Below the pieces are notes generated by a model. The model was not told the DNA's origin, searched no databases, and saw only the letters and a program-made list of their open reading frames with translations. The position numbers and the translations under genes were made by a program. From assembly GCA_963831235.1 (NCBI GenBank), contig CAWHPS010000047.1, forward strand, positions 1 to 64,000: DNA of 64,000 nucleotides. Reading direction: 5' to 3'. Shown piece by piece: positions 36,884 through 46,648 of the stretch. Source of the stretch: CAWHPS01 sp963831235. GTDB taxonomy: Bacteria > Fibrobacterota > OXYB2-FULL-49-7 > JAEUSG01. Numbering within the stretch: position 1 is the first letter of the stretch; each line of letters opens with the position of its first letter.

Positions 36884-37360
36884 TTATTGATATTTAACAT
36901 CATTAAAGATAATCCAACCATTTTCATGCACATTATTTGGGTCATGGTGGGTCCAGTGCATTAATCCGCCCTGATCATTCCAAACGTAATCACCATGAAC
37001 GTAGACAAGGGAACCGATTTGAATCCCAGCTACACGAGGTGCAATGTCAATATTGTGTTCGATCAATAAAGTTTGTTGGTTGGATAGTTGAATAATAAAG
37101 CGTTGGTGATTTTCTCCTATAGTATCATCGTTTAGAATGCGAATTATGGCTCCTTTTACGGTAACATTTAAATTACTGTCTTGATTGGCAAATGCTGCTT
37201 CAATTACAGAAATAGGTGTTAGACTAGAATCCAATGGAATATTAGTTTGAGCAGCAGTATTGGTGATTTCTTTGGGACTTTGCAATGAGCAACCATTTAT
37301 ACCCACAATAAAATAAAATAGCAAAAGGGCTACGCATTGACTGATTGCTTTTTTATGCAT
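36884..37360 (-). CDS. DUF3465 lipoprotein, copy 1
   Basis: 158 residues with a lipobox (FIVGINGCSLQS). The C-terminal domain fits DUF3465: QRFIIQLSNQQTLLIEHNID, IGSLVYVHGDYVWNDQGGLM, HWTHHDPNNVHENGWI, an OB-like fold with conserved H-W-T-H-H-D. Function unknown; related proteins are known from other integron arrays. An almost identical cassette lies at 43254-43730. Confidence 0.85.
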   Translation of the reverse strand: MHKKAISQCVALLLFYFIVGINGCSLQSPKEITNTAAQTNIPLDSSLTPISVIEAAFANQDSNLNVTVKGAIIRILNDDTIGENHQRFIIQLSNQQTLLIEHNIDIAPRVAGIQIGSLVYVHGDYVWNDQGGLMHWTHHDPNNVHENGWIIFNDVKYQ

Positions 37361-37411
37361 TTTAATCTGCTTTGCTTACGTTGCCTACCCAGAAAAGATT
37401 TTGTCTTTAAT

Positions 37412-37561
37412 CCGGCGCCGTTACGATTTGTGCCTTTTCAGTTAAGCCTATCTTGGCGCCGGTCTGATTTCCTGGTATTTTCATAGCCCGCGAATACGTC
37501 TGCCTTTAAATCTGGTGCCATTACGACGGGTGTTTTTCAGTTACGTTTATCTTGGCACCGG
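37412..37561. repeat. cassette hairpin pair
   Basis: A-type 37412-37462 and B-type 37512-37561 (CTGGTGCC/GGCACCGG). Leader of the DUF3465 cassette. Confidence 0.85.
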
Positions 37562-37643
37562 ATTTCGTCCTCATTTCTTCATTACACTTAATTGTGCTCC
37601 GCATCAATTACAGTGCGCGAGTTGGGCGGCGCTGCATCGTCCG

Positions 37644-37772
37644 GCCCAACGGCGGGTTGTGTTGCGCGCGCCTTGCTCGCGTCAAGCGAGCTTTTATATA
37701 AAAGGCAACAAAGTCCATAATCAATATTTGTTGCCATCTTTGCGCGCGTCAATACCAACCCGATAGTTGGGC
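37644..37772 (-). other. attC site
   Basis: GCCCAAC at 37772 to GTTGGGC at 37644 in cassette sense; same variable part as 31022-31150. Confidence 0.92.
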
Positions 37773-38211
37773 CTACACCGAGGCTCATTGCAAACACCCA
37801 CCTCTCCGGCAATGTACTTTTTTACTTCGACGCCGCCATTCTGTTAACACATCCACATAAGGCGACACCACAATTCCAGACATCCTGCAACACCGCTTAC
37901 TTTTACACGGTGAAGCTCATTTACTCACAAGAGAATTTCATTATTTTATCCGCACTTTCAACCCACTGAGCTGTTCTTCCAAATACCTTCAACTCAATCT
38001 TTAGCACTCTATCAGTTTCAGTTCAGCAAATTGGCATACATTTGCGTTTCTGGTATATTTTAGCAATCGAAGAAGCATGCCTTTAATCCGGTGCCGTTAC
38101 GACGAGTGTTTTTCAGTTACGTTTATCTTGGCACCGGATTTCGTCCCAATCTCTTCATTCCGAACACCGAATCAATTATGGTTCATTTGTTGGACTGCTC
38201 CGCTTTTTCCG
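37773..38211. other. gene-less cassette (440-bp type), copy 2
   Basis: Same sequence as 31151-31589, with a B-type hairpin at 38088-38137. No coding frame supported. Confidence 0.8.
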
Positions 38212-38341
38212 GCCCAACGGCGGGTTGTGTTGCGCGCGCTTTGCGAGCGATAAGCGAGCAATCATATTTAAAGGCAACAAAATCTATAATCAATTATTGT
38301 TGCCCTCTTTGCGCGCGTCAATACCAACCCGATAGTTGGGG
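38212..38341 (-). other. attC site
   Basis: CCCCAAC at 38341 to GTTGGGC at 38212 in cassette sense; variable part contains AATATGATTGCTCGCTTATC. Confidence 0.92.
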
Positions 38342-38391
38342 CTGCACCGCGAATGTGCCGACTTTCGAAGCTACCGCGGTGTCAGCATTTT

Positions 38392-38442
38392 CTGGCGCCA
38401 TTACGACGGGTGTCTTTTTAGTTACGTTTATCTTGGCGCCGG
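38392..38442. repeat. cassette hairpin, A-type, 3' of the T9SS gene
   Basis: Arms CTGGCGCC/GGCGCCGG, between the stop of the beta-helix gene and attC 38212-38341, following the hairpin CACCGCG...CGCGGTG at about 38345-38381. Confidence 0.82.
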
Positions 38443-38538
38443 TCTTCTTCATATTGCTGATTACTGTTCTTTTCTTCTGGTTCTCTTTTCTTTATTCCAG
38501 CGCCATTGCATCGGTAGAATATTTATTATAATCAAATA

Positions 38539-39852
38539 TTATCTAAAATGAACAATTTTCTTTTGATAAATATCTCGCACTGTTTCAACTTTAATAAAAT
38601 AAATGCCGTTAGGCAACAACTTTGGGGTCCAGAGAACTTTATTATTAGTTATTTGCTGAAAAACAGCGACTGATTTTCCATTTATATCATAAATTTGCAT
38701 AATCGGATTGCTTGGCAAGTTTATCAAAAGAATTGAGATTGATGTATTGAATGGATTGGGATGGCATTTTATTTTCGAATAGGCAATATCATTTGCTGGT
38801 TTTTCAGCTTTTGTATCTATGCTATCAATCGGAATACCTGAGAAAGGTTTATAATAAACGGTTCCGAGTTTATAATTATCCTTTACATGTAACAGGTCTA
38901 ATTCGATTATGTTTGTATCGGTAGTTCCCCAATAATTATCCGGCGCTGATACATTGTTACTTCCACGTAATTTTATATTATAATTGGAATTAACCGCAAA
39001 GTTATTTCTGCTCACAAAAACAGCTCCTGTTGAAGTTGTGTCAATCAAGATATCAGGATTATTGGCTGTAATATTGTTGTATTCAACATTTACGTCAGCA
39101 TAATTAAAAATTACGATGCCAGCGCTCTGGTTATTATAAATATTATTAAACGAAATCGTGGCATTCTTCGCAAAGCTTCCGATTTTCAATGCATGCATAC
39201 ACGAATTGTTGTAGACTGAATTGTTGGAAAAAATGCCACCTTCACGCATATAAATAGCTGGATTTTCACTACATCCCATATTATCTATTTCACAATATTT
39301 GATTGTTGCCATTTTATTGCATTGGATTGCTGCATAATTTGAATTATGAATCTTAAGACTGCATAATTCCATACCATCCTGGTTAGTGAAAAGACAATGG
39401 TACGAGTTGTAAATATGCAAATTTTTAATAAATGGTTTGCAACTATCAGCTTTAAGAGCCCAGCCACCATATGCGCTCGAATTACATATTACGCAATAAT
39501 TGAAAATTGAGCCTTGATTATTCTGCCAACTTTTGGTTTTTGAAGTTAATATTATCCCCAACCAAGAGGTGCCAGAGAAATAAATTGAGTCATCTATTTT
39601 ACCATTAGCAACCAAAGTGCCCTGAACTCGCAATTCAACATTGGGAGCAAAATCTAAATGTGTGCCTGGCAATATGGTAACAGTTGCAGTTTCTCCAATT
39701 AATAAATTGCCCACAATCTTATATATAGTATCATTACTCCAGGTTAGATCTGTCTGGATAATTTGGCTTGTAATAGTTTTCTCAGGTAAAGCTAACACAA
39801 TTGAGGAAAAGGCTATAATGCCAAATAAAGCCTTGATAAATAAATTATGCAT
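38539..39852 (-). CDS. secreted right-handed beta-helix protein with T9SS C-terminal domain
   Basis: 437 residues. Signal peptide MHNLFIKALFGIIAFSSIVL. Residues ~45-330 are parallel beta-helix-like repeats (GNLLIGETATVTILPGTHLD; YCEIDNMGCSENPAIYMREG; FNNIYNNQSAGIVIF). The last ~75 residues form a type A T9SS sorting domain (CHPNPFNTSISI, IYDINGKSVAVF, LPNGIYFIKVE). It would be exported across the outer membrane by the type IX system and processed. GGAGG lies 6 bases before the ATG. Unusual as integron cargo. Confidence 0.88.
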   Translation of the reverse strand: MHNLFIKALFGIIAFSSIVLALPEKTITSQIIQTDLTWSNDTIYKIVGNLLIGETATVTILPGTHLDFAPNVELRVQGTLVANGKIDDSIYFSGTSWLGIILTSKTKSWQNNQGSIFNYCVICNSSAYGGWALKADSCKPFIKNLHIYNSYHCLFTNQDGMELCSLKIHNSNYAAIQCNKMATIKYCEIDNMGCSENPAIYMREGGIFSNNSVYNNSCMHALKIGSFAKNATISFNNIYNNQSAGIVIFNYADVNVEYNNITANNPDILIDTTSTGAVFVSRNNFAVNSNYNIKLRGSNNVSAPDNYWGTTDTNIIELDLLHVKDNYKLGTVYYKPFSGIPIDSIDTKAEKPANDIAYSKIKCHPNPFNTSISILLINLPSNPIMQIYDINGKSVAVFQQITNNKVLWTPKLLPNGIYFIKVETVRDIYQKKIVHFR

Positions 39853-39966
39853 ATTACCTCCACAATAAAATGTTGATTGTCTCTCAAAATGGTTTTAGCC
39901 ACCCCACAGTGAGTGTGTGGCTTGGTTTCTGCATTTTGGCCCCACAAGACCACATCGTATTTTAAT

Positions 39967-40186
39967 CCGGTGCCGTTACGACAGGTGTCTTTTCAGTTAC
40001 GTTTATCTTTGGCACCGGATTTCCCTTTTATTTCTTTTCTTAAATCCGGCGCAATTACGTTTATTCCCTTAGTAACGCAAGTGACGCGCCGGTCTTTGTG
40101 GTATTTTATAGCCCTCGAATACGTCTGCCTTTAAATCCGGCGCCGTTAGAGAGGGTGCTTTTCAGTTACATTTATCTTGGCACCGG
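39967..40186. repeat. three cassette hairpins in a row
   Basis: 39967-40018 (B-type), 40045-40092 (divergent, CCGGCGC/GCGCCGG with internal ATTCCCTTAGTAACGCAAG) and 40137-40186 (CCGGCGCC/GGCACCGG, a wobble version). Leader of the beta-helix cassette; 39853-40278 has no gene. Confidence 0.8.
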
Positions 40187-40278
40187 ATTTCGTTCTTCAT
40201 CTCTCCAGTCAAGCTTAATTGCGCGGTCCGTAACTGCGTCAATTAAAGTTCGCAAGTTGGGCGGCAGTGCCATGTCCG

Positions 40279-40405
40279 GCCCAACGGCGGGTTGTGTTGC
40301 GCGCGCCGCGAGCGTCAAGCGAGCTTTCAAATAAAAGGCAACAAAGTCTATAATATATTTTTGTTGCCCTCTTTGCGCGCGTCAATACCAACCCGTTAGT
40401 TGGGC
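40279..40405 (-). other. attC site
   Basis: GCCCAAC at 40405 to GTTGGGC at 40279 in cassette sense. Mirrored GCCCAAC box at about 40256-40262. Confidence 0.92.
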
Positions 40406-40761
40406 TGCACTGCGGTTTGCCACCCTGCTCAGCTTCCCGCAGTGTCGGCATTTTGGCTATCTATTTGCCTTTCATTTTGCATTTCGACGCCGCCCAGCTT
40501 GCGTTACCTTCCCGCGAAGGATTTTGCTTTTCTTCCGGCGCCATTACGTGTTGTGCTTTTCAGTTAAGTGTTTCAAGGCGCCGGTCTTCATGGTATATTT
40601 TAGCAATCGAAGAAGCATGCCTTAAATCCGGTGCCGTTACGTTTTGTGCCTTTTTAGTTAAGTTTATCTTGGCACCGGATTTCGTCCTTATTTCTCCATT
40701 CAACTTAATTGCGCTCCGCGTCAATTACAGTTCTGCTTGTTGGGCTGCTCCGCTTTTGCCG
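40406..40761. other. gene-less cassette (357-bp type), copy 2
   Basis: Copy of 27269-27624 with hairpins at 40535-40584 (A) and 40628-40678 (B). Confidence 0.78.
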
Positions 40762-40888
40762 GCACAACGGCGGGTTGTGTTGCGCGCGCCACGAGCGTCC
40801 AGCGAGCTTTTATATCAAAGGCAACAAAATCTATGATATATTTTTGTTGCCCTCTTTGCGCGCGTCAATACCAACCCGATAGTTGGGC
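40762..40888 (-). other. attC site
   Basis: GCCCAAC at 40888 to GTTGTGC at 40762 in cassette sense; standard plan. Confidence 0.92.
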
Positions 40889-41000
40889 TGCACCGCTGCC
40901 TTGCCCCCCGCCCAGCTTCCCTGCGGTGTCAGTATCTTCTTTGGCATCTTGGTTCCCTTATCTCACATTCCTTATCTTCTTCGGCTGAAGCATGGCTCAA

Positions 41001-41156
41001 TTATTTTAATCTACTCACCAAAACAAAACCAAGGCCTGCTAGCATTGAAGTAATGTCAAAAGTCAATATTCTGGAATCATCCATAATATTGATAAGCCCA
41101 TTAATCATCAACAACACACCGATTAAAATGATTGAGACCTTTATCCATTTGTTCAT
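41001..41156 (-). CDS. 51-residue membrane protein
   Basis: MNKWIKVSIILIGVLLMING followed by a second hydrophobic segment near the C-terminus (MLAGLGFVLVS). A very strong ribosome binding site, AAAGGAGGTAGGTTAA, precedes the ATG, which supports it as the single gene of this short cassette. Function unknown. Confidence 0.7.
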   Translation of the reverse strand: MNKWIKVSIILIGVLLMINGLINIMDDSRILTFDITSMLAGLGFVLVSRLK

Positions 41157-41300
41157 TTAACCTACCTCCTTTCACATCTTAAACATATACTCTGCAATTT
41201 TCTCACTAGCAGCACTTCCGTCAATTATTCCACACTTCTTTCCATTTCACAGTGCGGCAAATATTAGTTTTCCTCTTCCATTTCTTGCTTCTGATTTTGC

Positions 41301-41426
41301 TCCCAACGGCGGGTTGTGTTGCGCGCGCCGCGAGCTTCCAGCGAACTTTTATATTAAAGGCAACAAAGTCTAAAATATATATTTGTTGCCCTCCTCGCGC
41401 GCGTCAATACCAACCCGTAGTTGGGC
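41301..41426 (-). other. attC site
   Basis: GCCCAAC at 41426 to GTTGGGA at 41301 in cassette sense. The spacer after R'' is one base short (CTACGGG). Confidence 0.92.
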
Positions 41427-41525
41427 CTACACCGCTGCCTTACCCGCCCCCGCCCAACTTCTCGCGGTGTCGGCACTTCGCCTTCTTTATGATGATTTAT
41501 AAGAGCTTTTTACATCTTTTATGTC

Positions 41526-42227
41526 TTAAAGAACTTTCTTTTTTAGGCCTACCCATACTATACAATCCAATATTTTATCAGGGACAGTTTCAATGTCTGC
41601 TTCAATCTTGCTTAATGAATATAGCTCCTTCTTTGATGCAAAGAATATTTTCTCAAGGAAGACATTCTCGACTGAAATCAAATAAAGTTGAAATATTTCG
41701 TTTAAATCAGTTGCTAATTTTGATTGCTGCATAAACTTTATTACTTTTTTGTAATCCTTATTATGAACATCATCTCCCAATCCTATCGTTTGCCGATATT
41801 GTCTTGTTACTTGGACTGCGAGATCCCCGCTTAAAATTAGCCGTCCGAATGATATTGAATTTAATGAATCGAAGTTGAAGTCTTTTGAACCTTCTTTTAG
41901 AATTGCTTTTAATTCAGTCATTCGCTGCAAATATGACATGGTTTTTTGGGCATATGGAATATTTAAAAGAACTCCAACTTTCCCATCTTCTTTTGACTCA
42001 ACAAAAATACAAGTAAAGTCAGACGTATCCTTATTAAGGATAACAAAATATCCTTTCGCCCTTTTTCTGTATGCCGACCCAGCAATTTCATCAGTAATCG
42101 TCCTGCTTCCAATAATAGTATCATTCCTAACAGACAGTTCCCTTGATTGTGAAAAGCAGCATTGCTCATAACCACTCATCAAAACTGACAATACTATTAA
42201 TATCGCTACCACAAATGAACGATTCAT
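41526..42227 (-). CDS. secreted cassette protein of unknown function
   Basis: 233 residues with a signal peptide (MNRSFVVAILIVLSVLMSGY). The body has an N-terminal beta-rich half (RAKGYFVILNKDTSDFTCIF) and a helical C-terminal half. No domain recognised. GTGGAGAAGCT precedes the ATG. It ends 100 bp before attC 41301-41426. Confidence 0.7.
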   Translation of the reverse strand: MNRSFVVAILIVLSVLMSGYEQCCFSQSRELSVRNDTIIGSRTITDEIAGSAYRKRAKGYFVILNKDTSDFTCIFVESKEDGKVGVLLNIPYAQKTMSYLQRMTELKAILKEGSKDFNFDSLNSISFGRLILSGDLAVQVTRQYRQTIGLGDDVHNKDYKKVIKFMQQSKLATDLNEIFQLYLISVENVFLEKIFFASKKELYSLSKIEADIETVPDKILDCIVWVGLKKKVL

Positions 42228-42341
42228 AGCTTCTCCACTTTTTGATTTATATGTTTATTTTATTCGGAGCCTAATAATTACCTTTCCTTCAGTTTACAAG
42301 GAAGCGCGATTCTCTTCTTCGTCTTTGCTTCCGTTTTCGGC

Positions 42342-42470
42342 ATCCAACGGCGGGTTGTGTTGCGCGCGCCTTGCTCGCGTCCAGCGAGCTTTTATATAAA
42401 AGGCAACAAAATCTATAATCAATATTTGTTGCCCTCTTTGCGCGCGTCAATACCAACCCGTTAGTTGGGC
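42342..42470 (-). other. attC site
   Basis: GCCCAAC at 42470 to GTTGGAT at 42342 in cassette sense. Confidence 0.92.
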
Positions 42471-42947
42471 TGCACTGCGGTTTGCCACCCTGCTCAGCTT
42501 CCCGCAGTGTCGGCATTTTGGCTATCTATTTGCCTTTTTTTTTTGCATTTTGACGCCGCCCAGCTTACGTTACCTACCCACAAGGCGACATTGCATTTTT
42601 CTTTTGCATTTCGACACCGCCCAGCTTACGTTACCTACCCACAAGGTGACATTGCTTTTTCTTCATCTTTCGATTCTGTTTTACTTACGTTACCTTCCCG
42701 CGAAGGATTTTGCTTTTCTTCCGGCGCCATTACGCGTTGTGCTTTTCAGTTAAGTGTTTCAAGGCGCCGGTCTTCATGGTATATTTTAGCAATCGAATAA
42801 GTATGCCTTTAATCCGGTGCCGTTACGTTTTGTGCCTTTTTAGTTACGTTTATCTTGGCACCGGATTTCGTCCTTATATCTCAATTCCGCTTAATTGCGC
42901 TCCGCGTCAATTACAGTTCTGCTTGTTGGGCTGCTCTGCTTTTGCCG
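42471..42947. other. gene-less cassette (478-bp variant of the 357-bp type)
   Basis: The 357-bp gene-less sequence with about 120 bp extra, made of two further copies of a repeat containing CAGCTTACGTTACCTACCCA and AAGGYGACATTGC. Hairpins at 42721-42770 (A) and 42814-42864 (B). Confidence 0.75.
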
Positions 42948-43074
42948 GCACAACGACGGGTTGTGTTGCGCGCGCCGCGAGCGTCAAGCGAGCTTTCAAA
43001 TAAAAGGCAACAAAGTCTATAATCAATATTTGTTGCCCTCTTTGCGCGCGTCAATACCAACCCGATAGTTGGGG
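42948..43074 (-). other. attC site
   Basis: CCCCAAC at 43074 to GTTGTGC at 42948 in cassette sense, CCGTCGTTG variant, as at 36578-36704. Confidence 0.92.
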
Positions 43075-43123
43075 CTGCACCGCGAATATGCCCACGCGTT
43101 AAGCTACCGCGGTGTCAGCATCT

Positions 43124-43174
43124 CCGGCGCCATTACACGTTGTGCCTTTTTAGTTAAGTTTATCTTGGCGCCGG
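43124..43174. repeat. cassette hairpin, A-type
   Basis: 3' of the second DUF3465 gene, same place as in the first copy. Confidence 0.85.
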
Positions 43175-43253
43175 TCTTTTCTTCTTTCTTTTGATGCTGC
43201 CAAGCTCGCGTTGCCGTCCTTCAAGGCTTCTACACAAACTTGCCTTTACATCT

Positions 43254-43730
43254 TTATTGATATTTAACATCATTAAAGATAATCCAACCATTTTCATGCA
43301 CATTATTTGGGTCATGGTGGGTCCAGTGCATTAATCCGCCCTGATCATTCCAAACGTAATCACCATGAACGTAGACAAGGGAACCGATTTGGATCCCAGC
43401 TACACGAGGTGCAATGTCAATATTGTGTTCGATCAATAAAGTTTGTTGGTTGGATAGTTGAATAATAAAGCGTTGGTGATTTTCTCCTATAGTATCATCG
43501 TTTAGAATGCGAATTATGGCTCCTTTTACGGTAACATTTAAATTACTGTCTTGATTGGCAAATGCTGCTTCAATTACAGAAATAGGTGTTAGACTAGAAT
43601 CCAATGGAATATTAGTTTGAGCAGCAGTATTGGTGATTTCTTTGGGACTTTGCAATGAGCAACCATTTATACCCACAATAAAATAAAATAGCAAAAGGGC
43701 TACGCATTGACTGATTGCTTTTTTATGCAT
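43254..43730 (-). CDS. DUF3465 lipoprotein, copy 2
   Basis: Same 158 residues as 36884-37360. The two attC-to-attC blocks have the same length (1066 bp between corresponding attC ends) and very few base differences, for example acaaact versus aaaaact. A whole cassette was therefore duplicated rather than the gene alone. Confidence 0.85.
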   Translation of the reverse strand: MHKKAISQCVALLLFYFIVGINGCSLQSPKEITNTAAQTNIPLDSSLTPISVIEAAFANQDSNLNVTVKGAIIRILNDDTIGENHQRFIIQLSNQQTLLIEHNIDIAPRVAGIQIGSLVYVHGDYVWNDQGGLMHWTHHDPNNVHENGWIIFNDVKYQ

Positions 43731-43781
43731 TTTAATCTGCTTTGCTTACGTTGCCTACCCAGAAAAGATTTTGTCTTTAAT

Positions 43782-43931
43782 CCGGCGCCGTTACGATTTG
43801 TGCCTTTTCAGTTAAGCCTATCTTGGCGCCGGTCTGATTTCCTGGTATTTTCATAGCCCGCGAATACGTCTGCCTTTAAATCTGGTGCCATTACGACGGG
43901 TGTTTTTCAGTTACGTTTATCTTGGCACCGG
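43782..43931. repeat. cassette hairpin pair
   Basis: A-type 43782-43832, B-type 43882-43931; leader of the second DUF3465 cassette. Confidence 0.85.
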
Positions 43932-44013
43932 ATTTCGTCCTCATTTCTTCATTACACTTAATTGTGCTCCGCATCAATTACAGTGCGCGAGTTGGGCGGC
44001 GCTGCATCGTCCG

Positions 44014-44141
44014 GCCCAACGGCGGGTTGTGTTGCGCGCGCTGGCGAGCATCGAGCGAGCCTTTATATCAAAGGCAACAAAATCCATGATCTATTTTTGT
44101 TGCCCTCTTTGCGCGCGTCAATACCAACCCGATAGTTGGGG
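44014..44141 (-). other. attC site
   Basis: CCCCAAC at 44141 to GTTGGGC at 44014 in cassette sense; variable part GGCTCGCTCGATGCTCGCCA, like 13589-13713. Confidence 0.92.
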
Positions 44142-44191
44142 CTGCACCGCGAATGTGCCCACGCGTTAAGCTACCGCGGTGTCAGCATTTT

Positions 44192-44241
44192 CCGGCGACA
44201 TTACGTCTTGTGTCTTTATAGTTAAGTCTATCTTGCGCCGG
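44192..44241. repeat. cassette hairpin, A-type
   Basis: Arms CCGGCG/GCGCCGG, 3' of the cyclase-like gene. Confidence 0.78.
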
Positions 44242-44321
44242 TCTTTTCCGTTAATCTCATTTTACATTTATCTCTTTGCCATTTACTCTCTTGGACATCC
44301 TTTAAAAGATGAATATTACCT

Positions 44322-45086
44322 TTACTTTCCGTGCCAACTGAAAGAATTCATAGTACCTTTAAAATGATGTGATGGCCTATCCGAATGATTTTTAGGATTA
44401 TCTAAAAAAACAGCTCGATAATGGCAAAAAATGGTCTCGTCTCTTATTATGTTTGAAGAAATGGATAACTTATTAACGATTTCTTTCTCGAAAGTAGTGT
44501 ATGGTGAAGTCCAGCATATTTCAAGAATATTTGTATTGCTTTTGTTGTCATTCTTAAACTTGACAGTTCGTTTACGGATCGTTTGAGGGAAGGGGACTGT
44601 CCCTTTCGTTATGCACGAAGCAAGCATAGAAGATGTTAGAATTTTCATTCCGGCAGGACCATCTCTTTCTATCTTGTATGCTTCATAATGAGCGTCACTT
44701 ACTATACTATAAATTTGAAGATTTGAAGGTATAGTATATTTGCTTTTGTCGATACCTTGCCAATTATTACCTATGGAAATCCCTGCTCGTAACCAAATAT
44801 TGTTACAGAAACATACTTTGAAGAGTATTCTTAGAAAGGAAATGCCTTCGGAAATATCTGTGAATTTAACACTCAGGCCATCAGAAAAAATGCAACCTTC
44901 GAATGCTTTAAAATATCTAAACAATTCAATTGTCCAATATTGAAAGCGCTCAATCTCAACTTTGGCTTTAATCATATTCTTGAATGAATCTTTTCCATAA
45001 TATGGATCCTTCAGTTTATTCCCAGTTCCGAGAATATCAGTCCATAACGCATATTGATGCAGGAAAGGTGCGTTATTTCGAGTCAT
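44322..45086 (-). CDS. class III nucleotidyl-cyclase-like protein
   Basis: 254 residues from ATG 45086 (MTRNNAPFLHQYALWTDILG), with AGAAAGG upstream; an open frame runs further but has only a TTG start. Three segments fit a cyclase/GGDEF-like palm fold: YALWTDILGTGN (metal-site strand), CIFSDGLSVKFTDI (second strand with Asp), and WLRAGISIGN. Catalytic completeness cannot be judged by eye. Function unknown; signalling or phage defence are possibilities only. Confidence 0.55.
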   Translation of the reverse strand: MTRNNAPFLHQYALWTDILGTGNKLKDPYYGKDSFKNMIKAKVEIERFQYWTIELFRYFKAFEGCIFSDGLSVKFTDISEGISFLRILFKVCFCNNIWLRAGISIGNNWQGIDKSKYTIPSNLQIYSIVSDAHYEAYKIERDGPAGMKILTSSMLASCITKGTVPFPQTIRKRTVKFKNDNKSNTNILEICWTSPYTTFEKEIVNKLSISSNIIRDETIFCHYRAVFLDNPKNHSDRPSHHFKGTMNSFSWHGK

Positions 45087-45192
45087 TTTAAAAAACCTTT
45101 CTTTTCGCGTTAGCCTTTTCAATCTTTTATACTTTGTTTATTCTTTATTCAGGTTTCATTATATTTAGTCCCGACTCAGAAAAGGTTGATTT

Positions 45193-46497
45193 TTATCGTT
45201 TTATGCTAAGCACATTTATGAACCCTTTTTCTATGGCAAGGTTTCGAAGTTCATTTTCTCCATATTTATCTGCGTAACTACTTGCAAGAATACTAAACTG
45301 TTGCGCAAATGTCATAACACTACGATCTCCAAATGTTTCTAGCTCCTTTTGCTTTATATTATAATCATACGATTTTGTAAAGTGTTCTAAATTATACGCC
45401 ATTTCTTTATATTTATTTGTTGCGTCAATATATAGAATTGCTACTCTATATAAAGAGTCTGCTAGTCTATTTTTATCAATAATAAGTTGGTTTTTTTGTT
45501 GTATCGCCTGCAGTTGTATCGCCTGCAGTTGTTTATCGTACATATCCGAATTATGGGTGTCCATTGAATCTGCAACCTTTATTGCTTGGTCCATTTTGGT
45601 AGATCTCAGAAGCGAAGACATCTTTGTTTTAAAATTAATGCTACTCTCATGACTTTTTATAGAAATTAAAGGAGTCATTATCTTGCTATTATATATTGGG
45701 CAGATATCTTGACATATAGCCTTTGTGTCGTTCTTACAATATTTTGAATTGATAAAACACTTTACAATAGTATCGCAAATATTATCGGCAATTGGCGTTG
45801 CTGAAAGGGTATACAAATATTGATAAATATCAGTACTATGGGGATTATTTAATATTTCTGAAATAAATTTCAATATTTCTGGTTCTTTTTCAATATATTT
45901 CGTAATAAGCATATGTTTGTGTTTCTTAACATAAATGCTTGTTTCATCTAAATAGTCATATAATGCATTATTCTCCAAAAATGAGGCTAACATAATTGAA
46001 CGAACAAAACTACTGTCATATTTAAAAAGGGAGTCAAAATCAAATTTAGATAAAACCCAGAAAGCCTTTTTAACTTCTGTTATAGGATCTGAAGTCTCAC
46101 GTAGGTGTTCTAATGATAATAACTTTTCCGAGTAATTTAAAACAATTGCACATGTTTTTGAAGGATAGTCAATGTCAAGTAGACATTTTATTGCCATATA
46201 ACTTGCGGAATCGTTAATGCCTTTATAATTTATCAACGATTGCAAAGAACAAATTGAAATCGTAGAGAATTTTCTAAGCAAAAGCATGTCAAACTCATTT
46301 AATACATTGTCTGTGCGTATTTTATTTAATTCTTGCGAAATTAACAACGCTTTCCCAGCATCATCAAGCTGGTTAACATATTCATTGTATTTCGAACTGT
46401 CTGTATCATATTTATCTTTTAGCTCTGTCAAGGTCGGCGCACATGACATTATAAACTGCAAGCAAAAAAGAAAGATATAATAATATAATGTTTTCAT
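45193..46497 (-). CDS. lipoprotein of unknown function
   Basis: 434 residues with lipobox QFIMSCAPTLT. Largely alpha-helical, with a coiled-coil-like stretch near residues 310-350 that contains a short in-frame duplication (QLQAIQLQAIQQ). No domain recognised. GAGGAGGATTC precedes the start. Confidence 0.7.
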   Translation of the reverse strand: MKTLYYYIFLFCLQFIMSCAPTLTELKDKYDTDSSKYNEYVNQLDDAGKALLISQELNKIRTDNVLNEFDMLLLRKFSTISICSLQSLINYKGINDSASYMAIKCLLDIDYPSKTCAIVLNYSEKLLSLEHLRETSDPITEVKKAFWVLSKFDFDSLFKYDSSFVRSIMLASFLENNALYDYLDETSIYVKKHKHMLITKYIEKEPEILKFISEILNNPHSTDIYQYLYTLSATPIADNICDTIVKCFINSKYCKNDTKAICQDICPIYNSKIMTPLISIKSHESSINFKTKMSSLLRSTKMDQAIKVADSMDTHNSDMYDKQLQAIQLQAIQQKNQLIIDKNRLADSLYRVAILYIDATNKYKEMAYNLEHFTKSYDYNIKQKELETFGDRSVMTFAQQFSILASSYADKYGENELRNLAIEKGFINVLSIKR

Positions 46498-46575
46498 AAA
46501 GAATCCTCCTCTTATAAATTAATCACATTTTATCAGACCATATATATGTTTTGTAACGTTTTATTAATTGCGTTA

Positions 46576-46588
46576 GGGGGGGGGGGGT
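46576..46588. repeat. poly-G tract of 13
   Basis: Thirteen consecutive G (plus strand) about 80 bp upstream of the lipoprotein gene start at 46497. Such tracts in promoter regions can change length and switch expression; an assembly or sequencing artefact is also possible. Confidence 0.8.
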
Positions 46589-46648
46589 TGATTAAACTCT
46601 TTTCCAGATATTGATTTCATGGTACTGCTCAATTGCATCTTGTTCTTT

